Counted from the first letter of the stretch, positions 8,281-17,356 are shown. The stretch is 64,000 nt of DNA from Comamonas sp. SCN 65-56 (GCF_001724135.1 NZ_MEDS01000009.1:1-64000), one strand, 5' to 3'. The notes: generated by a model not told the origin, from the sequence alone. Made by a program: numbers and translations.

Positions 8281-8900
8281 GATCCGGTAACTCCCCGCGC
8301 CGGCACCGGGGCCTGCGCCGACGAGCTTGGTGGCGGCGGCGTTCCGCCACCCACCTCAAAAAACGTGTAGGACAAGGTGATGGTCTGCACATCCTTGGAG
8401 AGCTTGGGATCAATCACGAAAGTGACTGGCCATTCCTTCTTTTCTCCGGGGTCCAGCGTGTACTGGTTGAAGCAAAAACACTCGAGCTTATGGAAATGGG
8501 GACCGGCTTGTCTCGGCGCATAACTGGGAATGGCCTGGGCAGCCATGCGCCTGCCCTGCACGTTCTGAAATTCATACATCACGGTCGCCATCTCACCCGG
8601 ATGCACCTGCATGGTTCGCTGTGCGGGTTTGAACTCCCAAGGCCCGCGCGCGTTGGCGTCAAACTGCACCGTGATGGTCCGTGTGCGATCAACCTGCGTA
8701 TTGGCCGCGCGGGTACGCGCAGCCTCGCCAGAATACCCATTGCCCGGAACCTGCGTCTCCTGCAACGACAGGATATTGATTCCGGTCGCTTCGCAAATGG
8801 CGCGGTACAACGGGATCAGCGTATAGCCAAACGCAAACATGCCGCAGGCAACCACCAGCAACTTGCCCACCATCTTGGCATTTTCCGCACGCAGATTCAC
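8277..8900 (-). CDS. ctaG: Cytochrome c oxidase assembly protein CtaG (Cox11)
   Basis: Cox11-type copper chaperone that supplies the CuB site of subunit I. It has a single N-terminal transmembrane segment (VGKLLVVACGMFAFGYTLIPLY), then a periplasmic immunoglobulin-like domain with the copper-binding motif CFCFNQYTL, which contains the conserved CFCF. I prefer the GTG start at 8900 (VNLRAENAKMVG, 207 residues) because GAGGAAAAG sits 3-11 bases before it. A TTG at 8939 is the upstream alternative and would overlap the preceding small gene. The 3' end overlaps the DUF2970 gene by 4 bases. Confidence 0.93.
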   Translation of the reverse strand: MNLRAENAKMVGKLLVVACGMFAFGYTLIPLYRAICEATGINILSLQETQVPGNGYSGEAARTRAANTQVDRTRTITVQFDANARGPWEFKPAQRTMQVHPGEMATVMYEFQNVQGRRMAAQAIPSYAPRQAGPHFHKLECFCFNQYTLDPGEKKEWPVTFVIDPKLSKDVQTITLSYTFFEVGGGTPPPPSSSAQAPVPARGVTGS

Positions 8901-8917
8901 CCGCTTTTCCTCCGCTC

Positions 8918-9031
8918 TCACGATCCCAGGAGTGCCCAACGCACCATGATGCCAAAAAACAGCACCAAGGCGATCGAGCCAAGAATCAGGCCCAGACGCA
9001 TGTTGCGCTTGCGCTGCTCATCACGAGGCAT
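8918..9031 (-). CDS. Cytochrome oxidase small assembly protein
   Basis: This very short reading frame of 37 residues starts MPRDEQRKRNMRLGLILG. A basic, arginine-rich head precedes one transmembrane helix (LGLILGSIALVLFFGIMV) and the protein ends RWALLGS. Such mini-proteins between coxA and ctaG are known in betaproteobacteria and are annotated as small assembly proteins; they are easily missed because of size. The ATG at 9031 has AAGAG six bases upstream. An ATG at 9037 would add two residues. It lies 38 bases after coxA and 17 before ctaG. Confidence 0.8.
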   Translation of the reverse strand: MPRDEQRKRNMRLGLILGSIALVLFFGIMVRWALLGS

Positions 9032-9069
9032 GTGCATCTCTTGCGCAATTCCTGGGTACGTCACGCGCA

Positions 9070-10704
9070 TCAGGCAATGATGTGCGTCGCCGCAGCATTG
9101 AGCTTGGGGGGCGTCTCAAAGGAATGGAACGGGGCCGGCGACGGCAGCTCCCACTCCAGGGCATAGACAGCACCTTCCCAAGGCCGCTGAGGCGCCTTTG
9201 CTCCCTTGCCACGCATCACCGGCAGAACGACCGCAAAGAAAAAGTAGACCTGCGCAGCACCGAAGAAGAAGGCGCCAATCGACGCAATCATGTTGAAGTC
9301 GGCAAACTGCATGGGGTAATCCGCGTAGCGACGGGGCATGCCGGCAAGGCCGAGCCAGTGCATCGGGAAGAACGCCACGTTGAACGCAATGAGGGACCAC
9401 CAGAAGTGAATCTTGCCACGGGTTTCGTCGTACATGACACCCGTCCACTTCGGCGACCAATAGTAGAAGGCGCCAAAGATGGCAAACAGCGAGCCGGCCA
9501 CCAGCACGTAGTGGAAGTGGGCGATGATGTAATAGGTATCCTGGATCTGGGTATCGATCGGCACCACCGAGGGAATCACGCCGGTGAACCCGCCAATGGT
9601 GAACACGAAGATGAAGCCAACGGCCCAGAGCATCGGCGTCTCAAAGGTCATGGAACCACGCCACATCGTCGCCGTCCAGTTGAACACCTTCACGCCTGTT
9701 GGAATGGCAATCAGCATGGTGCCGTACATGAAGAACAGCTGGCCCGTAACCGGCATGCCGACGGTGAACATGTGGTGTGCCCAGACAATCATCGACAGCG
9801 TTGCGATGGCGGCAATGGCGTAGACCATCGAGGTGTAGCCGAACAAGCGCTTGCGGGCGAAGGCGGGGACGATTTCACTGATCATGCCGAACGCCGGCAG
9901 AATCATGATGTACACCTCCGGGTGGCCAAAGAACCAGAAGATGTGTTGCATCATCACCGGGTCGCCGCCGCCGGCCGTGACGAAGAAGCTGGTGCCGAAG
10001 TGGCGATCCGTCAACGTCATCGTGAGCACGCCCGCGAACACCGGCATCACCGCCAGCAGCAGATAGGCGGTAATGAGCCAGCTCCAGCAGAACATCGGCA
10101 TCTGCATGAGTTTCATGCCGGGTGCGCGCATGTTCAGTATGGTCACGATGATGTTGATCGACCCCATGATGGAAGAAGCACCCATCACGTGCAGCGACAA
10201 AATCGCGAAGTCGAGCGACATCGGCATCTGCAGCGAGAGCGGCGCATAAAGCGTCCAGCCGCCGGCAGGTGCGCCGCCAGGCATGAAGAACGTCGCCGCC
10301 AGCGTGATGCCGGCTGGCACCAGCAGCCAGAAGCTGAAATTGTTCATGCGCGCGAACGCCATGTCCGAAGCACCAATCTGCAGCGGAATCATCCAGTTCG
10401 CAAAACCCACAAAGGCCGGCATGATGGCGCCAAACACCATGATGAGACCGTGCATCGTCGTGAACGAGTTGAACATCTCCGGGTTCACGATCTGCAGCCC
10501 GGGCTGAAACAGCTCGGCGCGGATCAGCATGGCCAGCAAGCCGCCGATCATCAGCATCGCGAAAGAAAACAACAGGTACATCGTGCCGATGTCCTTGTGG
10601 TTGGTGGCGTACAACCAACGCCGCCAACCCGTCGGCTTGTGGTGGTGATCGTCGTGATGGGTCAATCCGCCGACCTGCCCATGGTTGTCCAAAACTGCAC
10701 TCAT
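9070..10704 (-). CDS. coxA: Cytochrome c oxidase subunit I
   Basis: Catalytic subunit that binds heme a and the heme a3-CuB centre and reduces oxygen to water while pumping protons. It has twelve predicted helices in 544 residues. Signature segments are [18 protein letters not shown], with the CuB histidine, the D-channel glutamate and the cross-linked tyrosine, and [10 protein letters not shown] with two further CuB histidines. [19 protein letters not shown] carries heme ligands. The HPEVY motif places it in the A1 aa3 class rather than the cbb3 class. The N-terminus has a histidine-rich stretch (HHDDHHH). It follows coxB by 34 bases. Confidence 0.98.
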   Translation of the reverse strand: MSAVLDNHGQVGGLTHHDDHHHKPTGWRRWLYATNHKDIGTMYLLFSFAMLMIGGLLAMLIRAELFQPGLQIVNPEMFNSFTTMHGLIMVFGAIMPAFVGFANWMIPLQIGASDMAFARMNNFSFWLLVPAGITLAATFFMPGGAPAGGWTLYAPLSLQMPMSLDFAILSLHVMGASSIMGSINIIVTILNMRAPGMKLMQMPMFCWSWLITAYLLLAVMPVFAGVLTMTLTDRHFGTSFFVTAGGGDPVMMQHIFWFFGHPEVYIMILPAFGMISEIVPAFARKRLFGYTSMVYAIAAIATLSMIVWAHHMFTVGMPVTGQLFFMYGTMLIAIPTGVKVFNWTATMWRGSMTFETPMLWAVGFIFVFTIGGFTGVIPSVVPIDTQIQDTYYIIAHFHYVLVAGSLFAIFGAFYYWSPKWTGVMYDETRGKIHFWWSLIAFNVAFFPMHWLGLAGMPRRYADYPMQFADFNMIASIGAFFFGAAQVYFFFAVVLPVMRGKGAKAPQRPWEGAVYALEWELPSPAPFHSFETPPKLNAAATHIIA

Positions 10705-10738
10705 GCTCGACTCCTCTTTACACGCTGTGCGTTAACGC

Positions 10739-11611
10739 TCATTGGGCCAGCTGGGCCACAGCCTGGGAAGGCTGCCCCGCCTGGGCGGATTTCTTTTGCT
10801 GCTGCCCCTGAACCCACTTGGCGTAGTCCTCGCCGGACAGCACCTTCACATGGATCGGCATGTAGGCGTGCTCCTTGCCGCACAGCTCGGCGCACTGGCC
10901 ATAGAAATCTCCCGTTTTTTCCGCACGGAACCAGGTATCGCGCACGAAACCGGGGATGGCATCCTGCTTGACACCGAACGCCGGCACAAACCACGAGTGA
11001 ATCACGTCATTGGCCGTGATGATCATGCGCACTTTTTTGTTGACCGGCACCACGAGCGGGTTGTCGACCTTCAGCAGGTAATCGTCGCCCTGGGGCGTGC
11101 CGGCGCTGGACAGTTGCCGCTGCGCCGAATCCAGCGTGGAGACGAAGCCGATGCCCTCGCCTTCTCCGGCAAGGTAGTCATAGCCCCACTTCCACTGGTA
11201 GCCAGTGGCCTTGATCGTCAAATCCGGATTGGTCGTGTCCTTCTGCGCCACGATGACCTTGGTGGCCGGAGCCGCCATCGCAATGACGATCAGGAACGGC
11301 ACCACGGTCCAGGTAATCTCAACCACCGTCGACTCGTGGAAATTGGCGGACTTGGCGCCCTTGGATTTGCGATGGTTCAGGATGGAATAGAACATCGCGC
11401 CGAACACACCGACAAAAATCACCGCGCAGATGATCATGACCATCCAATGCAGATCGGATTGTTCCTGCGCAATTTTGGTCACACCGGTCGTCAGGTTCAA
11501 CTGATTGACCCCGGGACCGCCGGGCAGGTCTTGAACCGCGTGGGCCGCCGTCGCCAGCCAGGCGCCAGACACCATCAGAGAGGCTGCCAGCCGGTTGAAA
11601 ATGCTCTTCAT
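10739..11611 (-). CDS. coxB: Cytochrome c oxidase subunit II (CuA)
   Basis: Subunit that accepts electrons from cytochrome c through the binuclear CuA centre. A signal peptide (to about residue 25) is followed by two transmembrane helices and a periplasmic cupredoxin domain. All CuA ligands are present: H205, C240, E242, C244, H248 and M251 in CAELCGKEHAYM. No C-terminal heme c domain is fused, so it is the short aa3 form of 290 residues. GGGAG precedes the ATG by 5 bases. It is the first gene of the cox unit, and a gene-free 292-base stretch with two hairpins lies upstream. Confidence 0.97.
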   Translation of the reverse strand: MKSIFNRLAASLMVSGAWLATAAHAVQDLPGGPGVNQLNLTTGVTKIAQEQSDLHWMVMIICAVIFVGVFGAMFYSILNHRKSKGAKSANFHESTVVEITWTVVPFLIVIAMAAPATKVIVAQKDTTNPDLTIKATGYQWKWGYDYLAGEGEGIGFVSTLDSAQRQLSSAGTPQGDDYLLKVDNPLVVPVNKKVRMIITANDVIHSWFVPAFGVKQDAIPGFVRDTWFRAEKTGDFYGQCAELCGKEHAYMPIHVKVLSGEDYAKWVQGQQQKKSAQAGQPSQAVAQLAQ

Positions 11612-11903
11612 AGTTCTCCCACTTGTAAGCTAAGCGCAGACACTGCTGCAGTTTACCGCGCACTCCAAATGACGCACCAAACGCCGCCGGGCAGCGGCGT
11701 ACCGCGCGAGCGATTCGAAAAAACGCTCGCGCACATGTTCTTCGACCCGGGTAGCGCAAACCACATAACTGACGCAAGCCGCCTGACGCGGCATGTTGTC
11801 CCCACAGGATTGACCCGTACCACCATGGCTGCCCGCCTCGTCAAAGAGGCTTGCAACGGGGCACAGACCACCAGATTGTTTTCAGACGTAAATTCTAATC
11901 CAC
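11612..11903 (-). promoter_or_regulatory. coxB upstream region with two perfect hairpins
   Basis: No gene is visible in these 292 bases. Two perfect inverted repeats stand out: ACGCCGC (11681-11687) with GCGGCGT (11694-11700), and GCGCGAGCG (11704-11712) with CGCTCGCGC (11724-11732), the second enclosing an A-rich loop. If the cox promoter lies near 11880-11895, where TAGAAT appears on the minus strand just past the preceding stop codon, both hairpins would be in a long 5' leader of the cox mRNA. The promoter position is a guess. Confidence 0.45.
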
Positions 11904-12830
11904 TTAATCACCAGAAAAACCTTCGCGCTCGCCCGACGATGCGGACTGAGCCCGCAACTCGGTCTTGGTCTTGGTCCATGAACGCCGCTCCCGGCGCGCG
12001 CTGGGCGCGGGTTTGTACGCATGGCCGTAGATCACCTCAAAAGTCAGGGCCAGCTGCCCCGCACTGGCGGAGTCGGCCAACTGCCTGGCAAGGGTCGCCT
12101 CCAGCGTCGATTTCCAGTGGCGCCCGCGCAGCGCGGGGAAGCGGTCGGGATGCAGGTTGCGCCCCAGCCCCCTCAGCTCCTGCAACAGGCGCGCCGGAGT
12201 GGCGAACGTCAGGATGATGCGCTCCATGTCCATGACCGGCTCGGCAAAGCCGGCCGCTGCCAGCATGTCGCCCCAGTCGTGCATGTCCGTGAAACTGTGG
12301 CTGGGTTGCGACCAGCCGAGCGCGCCATAGACACCGTGCAGCTCGCGCAAGGTATCGGGGCCCAGGCAGGAAAACATCAGGAATCCGTCGGCCGCCAGCG
12401 CCTGGTGCCATTGGCCGATCAGGGCCTGCGGCTGGGCGCTCATGTGCAGCGCCATGTTGGCCCAGACCATCTGCATGCTGGCCGGCGCGGGTGCAGCGTC
12501 AAAGCGCTGCGGCGGGCCAATCCAGCGAGACGCATGCCACCACGGACGTCGCAGCTGTGCCTTCACGGTGGCTTGCGCCGATGCGCCTGAAGTCTCGCAA
12601 ATGCACTGCACCGCCTTCGGCAGGCCAGCCGCAACCAGCGCATGCCCCTCCAGCCCCCCGCGCAGCGGATCCCAATCGCACCACTGCAGTGGCGGCTCAA
12701 CGATCCAGCTCAGGCGTTGCTGCATGCGCCGCGCTACCTCCTCATGCAGCCAAGGCGACGGCGCGCACGCCAGCGCGTGCCAGCGTGCTGCGGCGACGGC
12801 GTCAATGGTGGGCGGGCTCTTTTCCGGCAT
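11904..12830 (-). CDS. BioC-like SAM-dependent methyltransferase
   Basis: Class I methyltransferase resembling malonyl-ACP O-methyltransferase, the enzyme that disguises a malonyl thioester to start pimelate synthesis for biotin. Supporting segments are MVWANMALHMSAQPQALIGQWHQALAADGFLMFSCLGPDTLREL, which occupies the position of BioC motifs III-IV, then HDWGDMLAAAGFAEPVMDME, and FEVIYGHAYKP near the C-terminus. The usual glycine-rich SAM motif near the N-terminus is poorly recognisable, which weakens the BioC assignment. No other bio gene is present. It lies 36 bases from the divergent comF and upstream of coxB on the same strand. Confidence 0.7.
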   Translation of the reverse strand: MPEKSPPTIDAVAAARWHALACAPSPWLHEEVARRMQQRLSWIVEPPLQWCDWDPLRGGLEGHALVAAGLPKAVQCICETSGASAQATVKAQLRRPWWHASRWIGPPQRFDAAPAPASMQMVWANMALHMSAQPQALIGQWHQALAADGFLMFSCLGPDTLRELHGVYGALGWSQPSHSFTDMHDWGDMLAAAGFAEPVMDMERIILTFATPARLLQELRGLGRNLHPDRFPALRGRHWKSTLEATLARQLADSASAGQLALTFEVIYGHAYKPAPSARRERRSWTKTKTELRAQSASSGEREGFSGD

Positions 12831-12866
12831 GACTATGATTCAAACGGGCGCGAGTATATTGAGACC

Positions 12867-13574
12867 ATGCTCTTCACACGCCTGCTGGGGACATCCGCAG
12901 TGCATGCCCGCTGGCTGCCAAGCCAGTGCGCCATCTGTCACGCATGGCCATCGCACAGCGTGTGCGCGGCCTGCCGAACGGAGTTTGCGGCACCCGCCTT
13001 GCGCTGCGTTCAATGTGCCCGACGCGTGCCCCAAGGCGTGTTGCGCTGCGGGCAGTGCCTGGCTCACCCGCCGGCCATCGACGCCTGCATCGCCGCGGTC
13101 GACTACGCCTACCCCTGGGAAGCACTGATCACGCGGTTCAAGTTTCGATCCGAACCCGGGCTTGCCGGCGCGCTTGCCGCACTCATGCACGCAGCGGCTG
13201 CCGACGCACCACTGCTCTCCACAGCCGACGCGGTGCTGCCCATTCCCCTGTCTGGCGAACGCCTGCGCCAGCGCGGCTACAACCAGGCTTTGTTGCTGGC
13301 ACGTGCACTGGCACACCCCAGGGTGCGTGCGCGCTGGCTGCTGCGCACCCACGACACACTGGCGCAGAGCAGCCTGAACCGCAGCGCGCGTCTGCACAAT
13401 CTGCAGGGCGCATTTGCCGTTTCCGCGCAGGCTCCGCGCGACCTGGGTGGGCGCCACCTGCTGCTGGTAGACGACGTGATGACAACCGGGGCGACCCTCC
13501 ACGCGGCCGCCAGCGCCCTGCGCGCGGCCGGTGCCGCGCATGTCAGCGCTCTGGTGCTGGCGCGCACGCCCTGA
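12867..13574 (+). CDS. comF: ComF family phosphoribosyltransferase-like protein
   Basis: ComF proteins pair an N-terminal zinc-ribbon region with a type I phosphoribosyltransferase fold and are linked to DNA uptake, although their reaction is not established. Four CxxC pairs are visible (C21/C24, C33/C36, C47/C50, C61/C64), the PRPP loop LLLVDDVMTTGAT lies near residue 200, and VLPIPLSGERLRQRGYNQA is a family hallmark. I chose the ATG at 12867 (235 residues), just outside the divergent methyltransferase gene. The trmL start follows the stop at once. Other competence genes are not in the window. Confidence 0.88.
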   Translation: MLFTRLLGTSAVHARWLPSQCAICHAWPSHSVCAACRTEFAAPALRCVQCARRVPQGVLRCGQCLAHPPAIDACIAAVDYAYPWEALITRFKFRSEPGLAGALAALMHAAAADAPLLSTADAVLPIPLSGERLRQRGYNQALLLARALAHPRVRARWLLRTHDTLAQSSLNRSARLHNLQGAFAVSAQAPRDLGGRHLLLVDDVMTTGATLHAAASALRAAGAAHVSALVLARTP

Positions 13575-13605
13575 GGGCAGCATGCGCTGGCAGACAATCG
13601 CGGGC

Positions 13606-14112
13606 ATGTTCCAGATTGTCCTCGTCGAACCGGAAATCCCGCCCAACACCGGCAACGCCATCCGCCTCGCTGCCAACACCGGCTGCCGGCTGCACCTCGT
13701 GGAGCCGCTCGGTTTTTCCATGGAAGATCGTCTGCTGCGCCGCGCCGGGCTGGATTACCACGAGTGGGTGGATGTACGGCGCCACGCCAGCTGGGAAGCC
13801 CTGCTGGAGACGGAGCAGCCCGACGCATCGCGCATGTTCGCGCTCACCACGCACGGCACGCACGGCACGCGCTCAGCCTATGACGTGCGATTTCTGCCTG
13901 GCGACTGGCTGGTGTTCGGCTCGGAAACCCGAGGCCTGTCGCCGGCGCTGCGCGAGCGTTTTGCGCCTGCACAACGCCTGCGCCTGCCGATGCGGCCAGA
14001 GCAACGCAGCATCAACCTTTCGAACGCGGTTGCGGTGACGGTGTTTGAAGCCTGGCGGCAAAACGGCTTTGCCGACGCCCTGCTCCTGCCGCCTCAGGGC
14101 GCCGCGCCGTAG
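13606..14112 (+). CDS. trmL: tRNA (cytidine/uridine-2'-O)-methyltransferase TrmL
   Basis: SPOUT-class enzyme that 2'-O-methylates the wobble base of certain tRNA-Leu isoacceptors. The protein begins MFQIVLVEPEIPPNTGN, the standard TrmL opening, and shows the knot-forming motifs LVFGSETRGLSP and RSINLSNAVAVTVFEAWRQ. From the ATG at 13606 it has 168 residues. An ATG at 13582 has GAGGG upstream and would add eight residues, so the true start is uncertain between the two. It follows comF closely, and its 3' end overlaps the convergent MaoC-like gene by 19 bases. Confidence 0.92.
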   Translation: MFQIVLVEPEIPPNTGNAIRLAANTGCRLHLVEPLGFSMEDRLLRRAGLDYHEWVDVRRHASWEALLETEQPDASRMFALTTHGTHGTRSAYDVRFLPGDWLVFGSETRGLSPALRERFAPAQRLRLPMRPEQRSINLSNAVAVTVFEAWRQNGFADALLLPPQGAAP

Positions 14113-14558
14113 CTGCGCACCAGCGATTCGGCGACGCAGGCGGGCTTGTCTGCGCCCTCGCGCTCCACCACCACGTCCAGCACCATCTGCACGCCATCGG
14201 GTTGCACCGGCTCCACGGCGCGCAAGGTCAACCGTCCGCGCAAGCGGCTGCCCACTGGCACCGGCGCCGGGAAACGCACGCGATTGAGGCCGTAGTTGAT
14301 GCCCATTCTCGCGCCTTCGATGGCGAACGCCTGCTCGAAGAAGCGCGAAAGCAGCGACAGCGTGAGAAAGCCGTGCGCCACCGTGGCACCAAAAGGGCCA
14401 TCCGCAGCGCGTGCCGGATCGACGTGAATCCATTGGTGGTCGCCGGTGGCCTGGGCGAACTGGTCGATCTGCGCCTGGCTGACGTCGATCCAGTCGGTCA
14501 CCGCAATTTCCTGACCGGTGCAGGCAGCCAACTCCGAATAACTGCGAAAGATCTTCAT
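14094..14558 (-). CDS. MaoC-like (R)-specific enoyl-CoA hydratase family protein
   Basis: Hot-dog fold hydratase/dehydratase. The catalytic Asp/His pair lies in ATGDHQWIHVDPARA, where the hydratase-2 motif provides D and H, and GATVAHGFLTLSL matches the following conserved helix. The protein has 154 residues from the ATG at 14558 (MKIFRSYSEL). Relatives hydrate enoyl-CoA in fatty acid or polyhydroxyalkanoate metabolism; the substrate is not readable from the sequence. A start at 14567 would add three residues. It overlaps the trmL end by 19 bases in convergent orientation. Confidence 0.87.
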   Translation of the reverse strand: MKIFRSYSELAACTGQEIAVTDWIDVSQAQIDQFAQATGDHQWIHVDPARAADGPFGATVAHGFLTLSLLSRFFEQAFAIEGARMGINYGLNRVRFPAPVPVGSRLRGRLTLRAVEPVQPDGVQMVLDVVVEREGADKPACVAESLVRSYGAAP

Positions 14559-14612
14559 GCGTTGCAATGTAGCGGGCGCCGCAGGGCCAGCGTGTCAGCG
14601 CGGCGACAGCGT

Positions 14613-15233
14613 TCAGGCCTGATCCAGCCAGGCGCACAGCGGCTGCCACTGCTCCAGGTCGCGCGCAACGCGCGCCGGCGCGATGTCAAAGAGTGTCAGC
14701 CCATGCGCCGCGAGATGCACGTAGTTTTGCGTGTTGCGCAAAAAACCGAGCACCGGCAGGCCCAGTTCACTCACAAATGCGTGCAGCTTGTCGGCAGCGA
14801 TCGTGCGCTCGTCCACACGCATGCCAACAATTCCGATCTGCGCAGACGTATCGATGCGCAGCGCCTGCAGATCGTCCAGAAACTGGCGCGTGGCAAAGAT
14901 ATCGAAGACGCTGGCCTGCAGCGGCACAACGATGCGATCGGCCTTGCGCAACACATCCTTCAAACGCCAGCCCTGCAAGCCGGCGGGCGTATCGAGCACC
15001 GCATGCCGGGCATCGCGCGGCGGCCTCCCGATCCAGTCGGGCGTGGCTTCCCACAGCTGGATGCTGCGTGCCACCTGCGGGCGCTCGCCAAGCCACCAGC
15101 GCGCAGACTGCTGGCCATCCACATCGCCCAGCGCCACCGCATGGCCGCGGCTGGCGTAGTAGCCTGCAATGTTGGTGGCGAGCGTGGATTTGCCCACACC
15201 ACCTTTGGGATTGGCCACTGCAACAAGCGCCAT
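14613..15233 (-). CDS. Orphan ParA/MinD-like ATPase
   Basis: Deviant-Walker P-loop ATPase of the ParA superfamily. The Walker A motif with the signature second lysine is PKGGVGKST at residues 9-17. The Walker A' and switch-like regions appear as LGDVDGQQSARWW and AVLDTPAGLQGW. At 206 residues it matches the short ParA form without a DNA-binding N-terminal extension. No parB or centromere-like repeat array is nearby, so it probably positions some cellular cargo other than a chromosome or plasmid. A palindromic repeat element lies about 20 bases upstream of its start. Confidence 0.85.
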   Translation of the reverse strand: MALVAVANPKGGVGKSTLATNIAGYYASRGHAVALGDVDGQQSARWWLGERPQVARSIQLWEATPDWIGRPPRDARHAVLDTPAGLQGWRLKDVLRKADRIVVPLQASVFDIFATRQFLDDLQALRIDTSAQIGIVGMRVDERTIAADKLHAFVSELGLPVLGFLRNTQNYVHLAAHGLTLFDIAPARVARDLEQWQPLCAWLDQA

Positions 15234-15252
15234 CGCCGCTTCCTTTCACAAG

Positions 15253-15303
15253 AATCAAAAAGGCCTGCAGCCCTTGCCATGCATGCGTTGGCAGCTATCA
15301 AAC
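15253..15303 (-). repeat. GCGC-type palindromic intergenic repeat, copy A
   Basis: Read on the minus strand it runs TTTGATAGCTGCCAACGC, a spacer, then GGGCTGCAGGCCTTTTTGATT. The ATAGCTG head and the GCAGGCC...TGATT tail match copies near 18581 (tail) and 54091 (head). It sits just upstream of the ParA gene. The inner arms are more degenerate than in the other copies. Confidence 0.5.
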
Positions 15304-15453
15304 AAGGACTCGCCCAGCGGTCGCCGCCAGCACCGCCACGAACGGTTACTCTAACGCAGCAAGGGCAGCCACCATCGTGTCAACCCGAATGTTCGAAAAT
15401 CGGTTGCATGCGAGCGCCTTCACCGGCGCCAGCTGTCGAATTTTTTCTTCCCC

Positions 15454-17322
15454 ATGTCCCACGCCCCCCTCTGGCTTACCTACGGTTTCACCTACCTGGC
15501 CGCGGCAGTGATCGCCGTGCCCATCACGCGGGCGCTTGGCCTGGGTGCGATCGTCGGCTACCTGGCCGCCGGCATGGCCATCGGCCCCTGGGGGCTGGCA
15601 CTGGTGAGCAATGTGCAGGACATCTTGCATTTCGCCGAATTCGGCGTGGTGCTGATGTTGTTTCTGATTGGCATGGAGTTGCAACCCAGCCGGTTGTGGA
15701 GCATGCGCCGCCCCATCTTCGGCCTGGGTGGCGCGCAGATGCTGACCTGCACGCTGCTGCTGGGGATAGGCGCCTGGTTCTGGGGCCTGCCCTGGCGTGT
15801 CGGGCTGGTGGCCGCATTGGGTCTGGCGCTCTCGTCCACCGCGATCGCGCTGCAAATTCTTGCCGAGCGCAACCTGTTGCAGAGCGAAGGCGGGCAGCAC
15901 GCCTTCTCCATCCTGCTGTTTCAGGATATCGCCGCCATCCCCATCCTCGCGCTGCTGCCGCTGCTGGGCGCCACGGGCAATGCCTTGCCGGGCACCGGTC
16001 CGGCCCTGCTGACCGAAATTCTCAAGACGCTCAGCGTGGTGGGCGTGATCATTCTTGGCGGGCGTCTGGCCTTGCGCCCGGTGCTGCGCTGGGTAGCGCA
16101 GAGCAAGACGCCAGAGATCTTCACCGCCACCTCGCTGTTCCTGGTCGTGGGTATCGCGATGCTGATGGTGCTGGTGGACCTGTCGATGGCGCTGGGGGCC
16201 TTTCTCGCGGGGGTACTGCTGGCCGACAGCGAATACCGCAGCGAGCTGGAAACCGACATCGAGCCGTTCAAGGGCCTGCTGCTGGGCCTGTTCTTCATCG
16301 CCGTCGGCATGAGCATCGATTTCGGCGTGCTGATCGCGTCGCCGCTCAAGATGCTGGCGCTGGTCGTCGGTTTTCTCTCGCTCAAGGCGGTCGCCATCTA
16401 CCTGCTGGCACGCGCCACCGGCATGCCGGCGCAGGAGCGGCCGGTGTTCACGCTGCTGCTCACGCAAGGCGGGGAGTTCGCCTTTGTCGTGTTCCAGACC
16501 GCGACGAACTTCGAGGCGCTGCCGTCGGACATTGCCTCCATGCTGATTGCAGCGGTGACGATCTCCATGCTGCTCGGGCCGCTGCTGCTGGTACCGCTCG
16601 ATCGCGCGCTGCAAAAGCACTATGCACGGATGAGCCCGCCCGAGGAAGCTGCCGAAGACGCGATCGCCGAGCCTCAGACGGCGCCCGTCATCATCGCCGG
16701 CTTCGGGCGCTATGGGCAGATCGTGGCGCGCGTGATGCTGGCGCAGGGAATCCCGGCCACGGTGCTGGACCACAGCGTGGAAATGCTGGAGGTGGCGCAC
16801 ACCTTCGGCTACCGCGTGTACTTCGGCGATGCCACGCGCGTGCGCCTGCTGCGCCAGGCCGGTGCCGGACAGGCCAAGGTGCTGATGATCGCGGTCGATA
16901 CGCCGCAGCAATCGCTGAAAATTGCGCAAATCGCGCGCAAGCATTTCCCGCATCTGCAGATCGTGGCGCGCGCACGCGACATTTCTCACTGGCACGCGCT
17001 GCGCGACCTGGGCGTGACGCTGGTGGAGCGCGAGCTCTTCGAATCCAGCCTGCAAAGTGCCGCCACGGTGCTGCAATGCATGGGCCTGGAGGAATACGAG
17101 GCCGACCGCACCATCGAGCGCTTTCGCGTTCACAACAAGGAGCTCGCCGAGCGCCTCTACCCGCACCACAAGGACCGAGAGCGTTTCATTGCCACGGCCA
17201 AGCAGGGGCGCAATCAGCTCGTCGAACAGATGGCGCGCGAACGCGAAGAGCGCCTGCGTGAAAAGCGCGCCGCCAACGACAGCCGATCACCAGCGCAGGA
17301 CAGTGATACCCCAGCCGCCTGA
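15454..17322 (+). CDS. CPA2-family monovalent cation:proton antiporter (KefB/KefC type)
   Basis: The N-terminal 390 or so residues form a Na+/H+-exchanger-type membrane domain of about a dozen helices, including LGLALSSTAIALQILAE and SILLFQDIAAIPILALL, which match the conserved Kef segments. The C-terminal half is an RCK/TrkA-N domain with a Rossmann nucleotide site (VIIAGFGRYGQIVARVML) and the VYFGDATRVRLL strand. A charged tail follows. Kef proteins export K+ gated by glutathione adducts; whether this one is gated by glutathione cannot be told. The length of 622 residues is typical. It stands alone between the divergent ParA gene and the convergent thiolase. Confidence 0.92.
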   Translation: MSHAPLWLTYGFTYLAAAVIAVPITRALGLGAIVGYLAAGMAIGPWGLALVSNVQDILHFAEFGVVLMLFLIGMELQPSRLWSMRRPIFGLGGAQMLTCTLLLGIGAWFWGLPWRVGLVAALGLALSSTAIALQILAERNLLQSEGGQHAFSILLFQDIAAIPILALLPLLGATGNALPGTGPALLTEILKTLSVVGVIILGGRLALRPVLRWVAQSKTPEIFTATSLFLVVGIAMLMVLVDLSMALGAFLAGVLLADSEYRSELETDIEPFKGLLLGLFFIAVGMSIDFGVLIASPLKMLALVVGFLSLKAVAIYLLARATGMPAQERPVFTLLLTQGGEFAFVVFQTATNFEALPSDIASMLIAAVTISMLLGPLLLVPLDRALQKHYARMSPPEEAAEDAIAEPQTAPVIIAGFGRYGQIVARVMLAQGIPATVLDHSVEMLEVAHTFGYRVYFGDATRVRLLRQAGAGQAKVLMIAVDTPQQSLKIAQIARKHFPHLQIVARARDISHWHALRDLGVTLVERELFESSLQSAATVLQCMGLEEYEADRTIERFRVHNKELAERLYPHHKDRERFIATAKQGRNQLVEQMAREREERLREKRAANDSRSPAQDSDTPAA

Positions 17323-17356
17323 ACGGCGACGGCCCGTGGCCTGCGCCGCCCTGCGA

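Noticed and set aside
9082-10971. Long open frame of about 629 codons antisense to coxA and coxB
   Set aside because: Its product is low-complexity, rich in Arg and His, with no family match. It is the shadow of two certain genes in high-GC DNA.
14202-17261. Open frame of about 1,019 codons overlapping the ParA and antiporter genes
   Set aside because: Arg/Ala-rich shadow frame; the overlapped genes have clear motifs and normal lengths.
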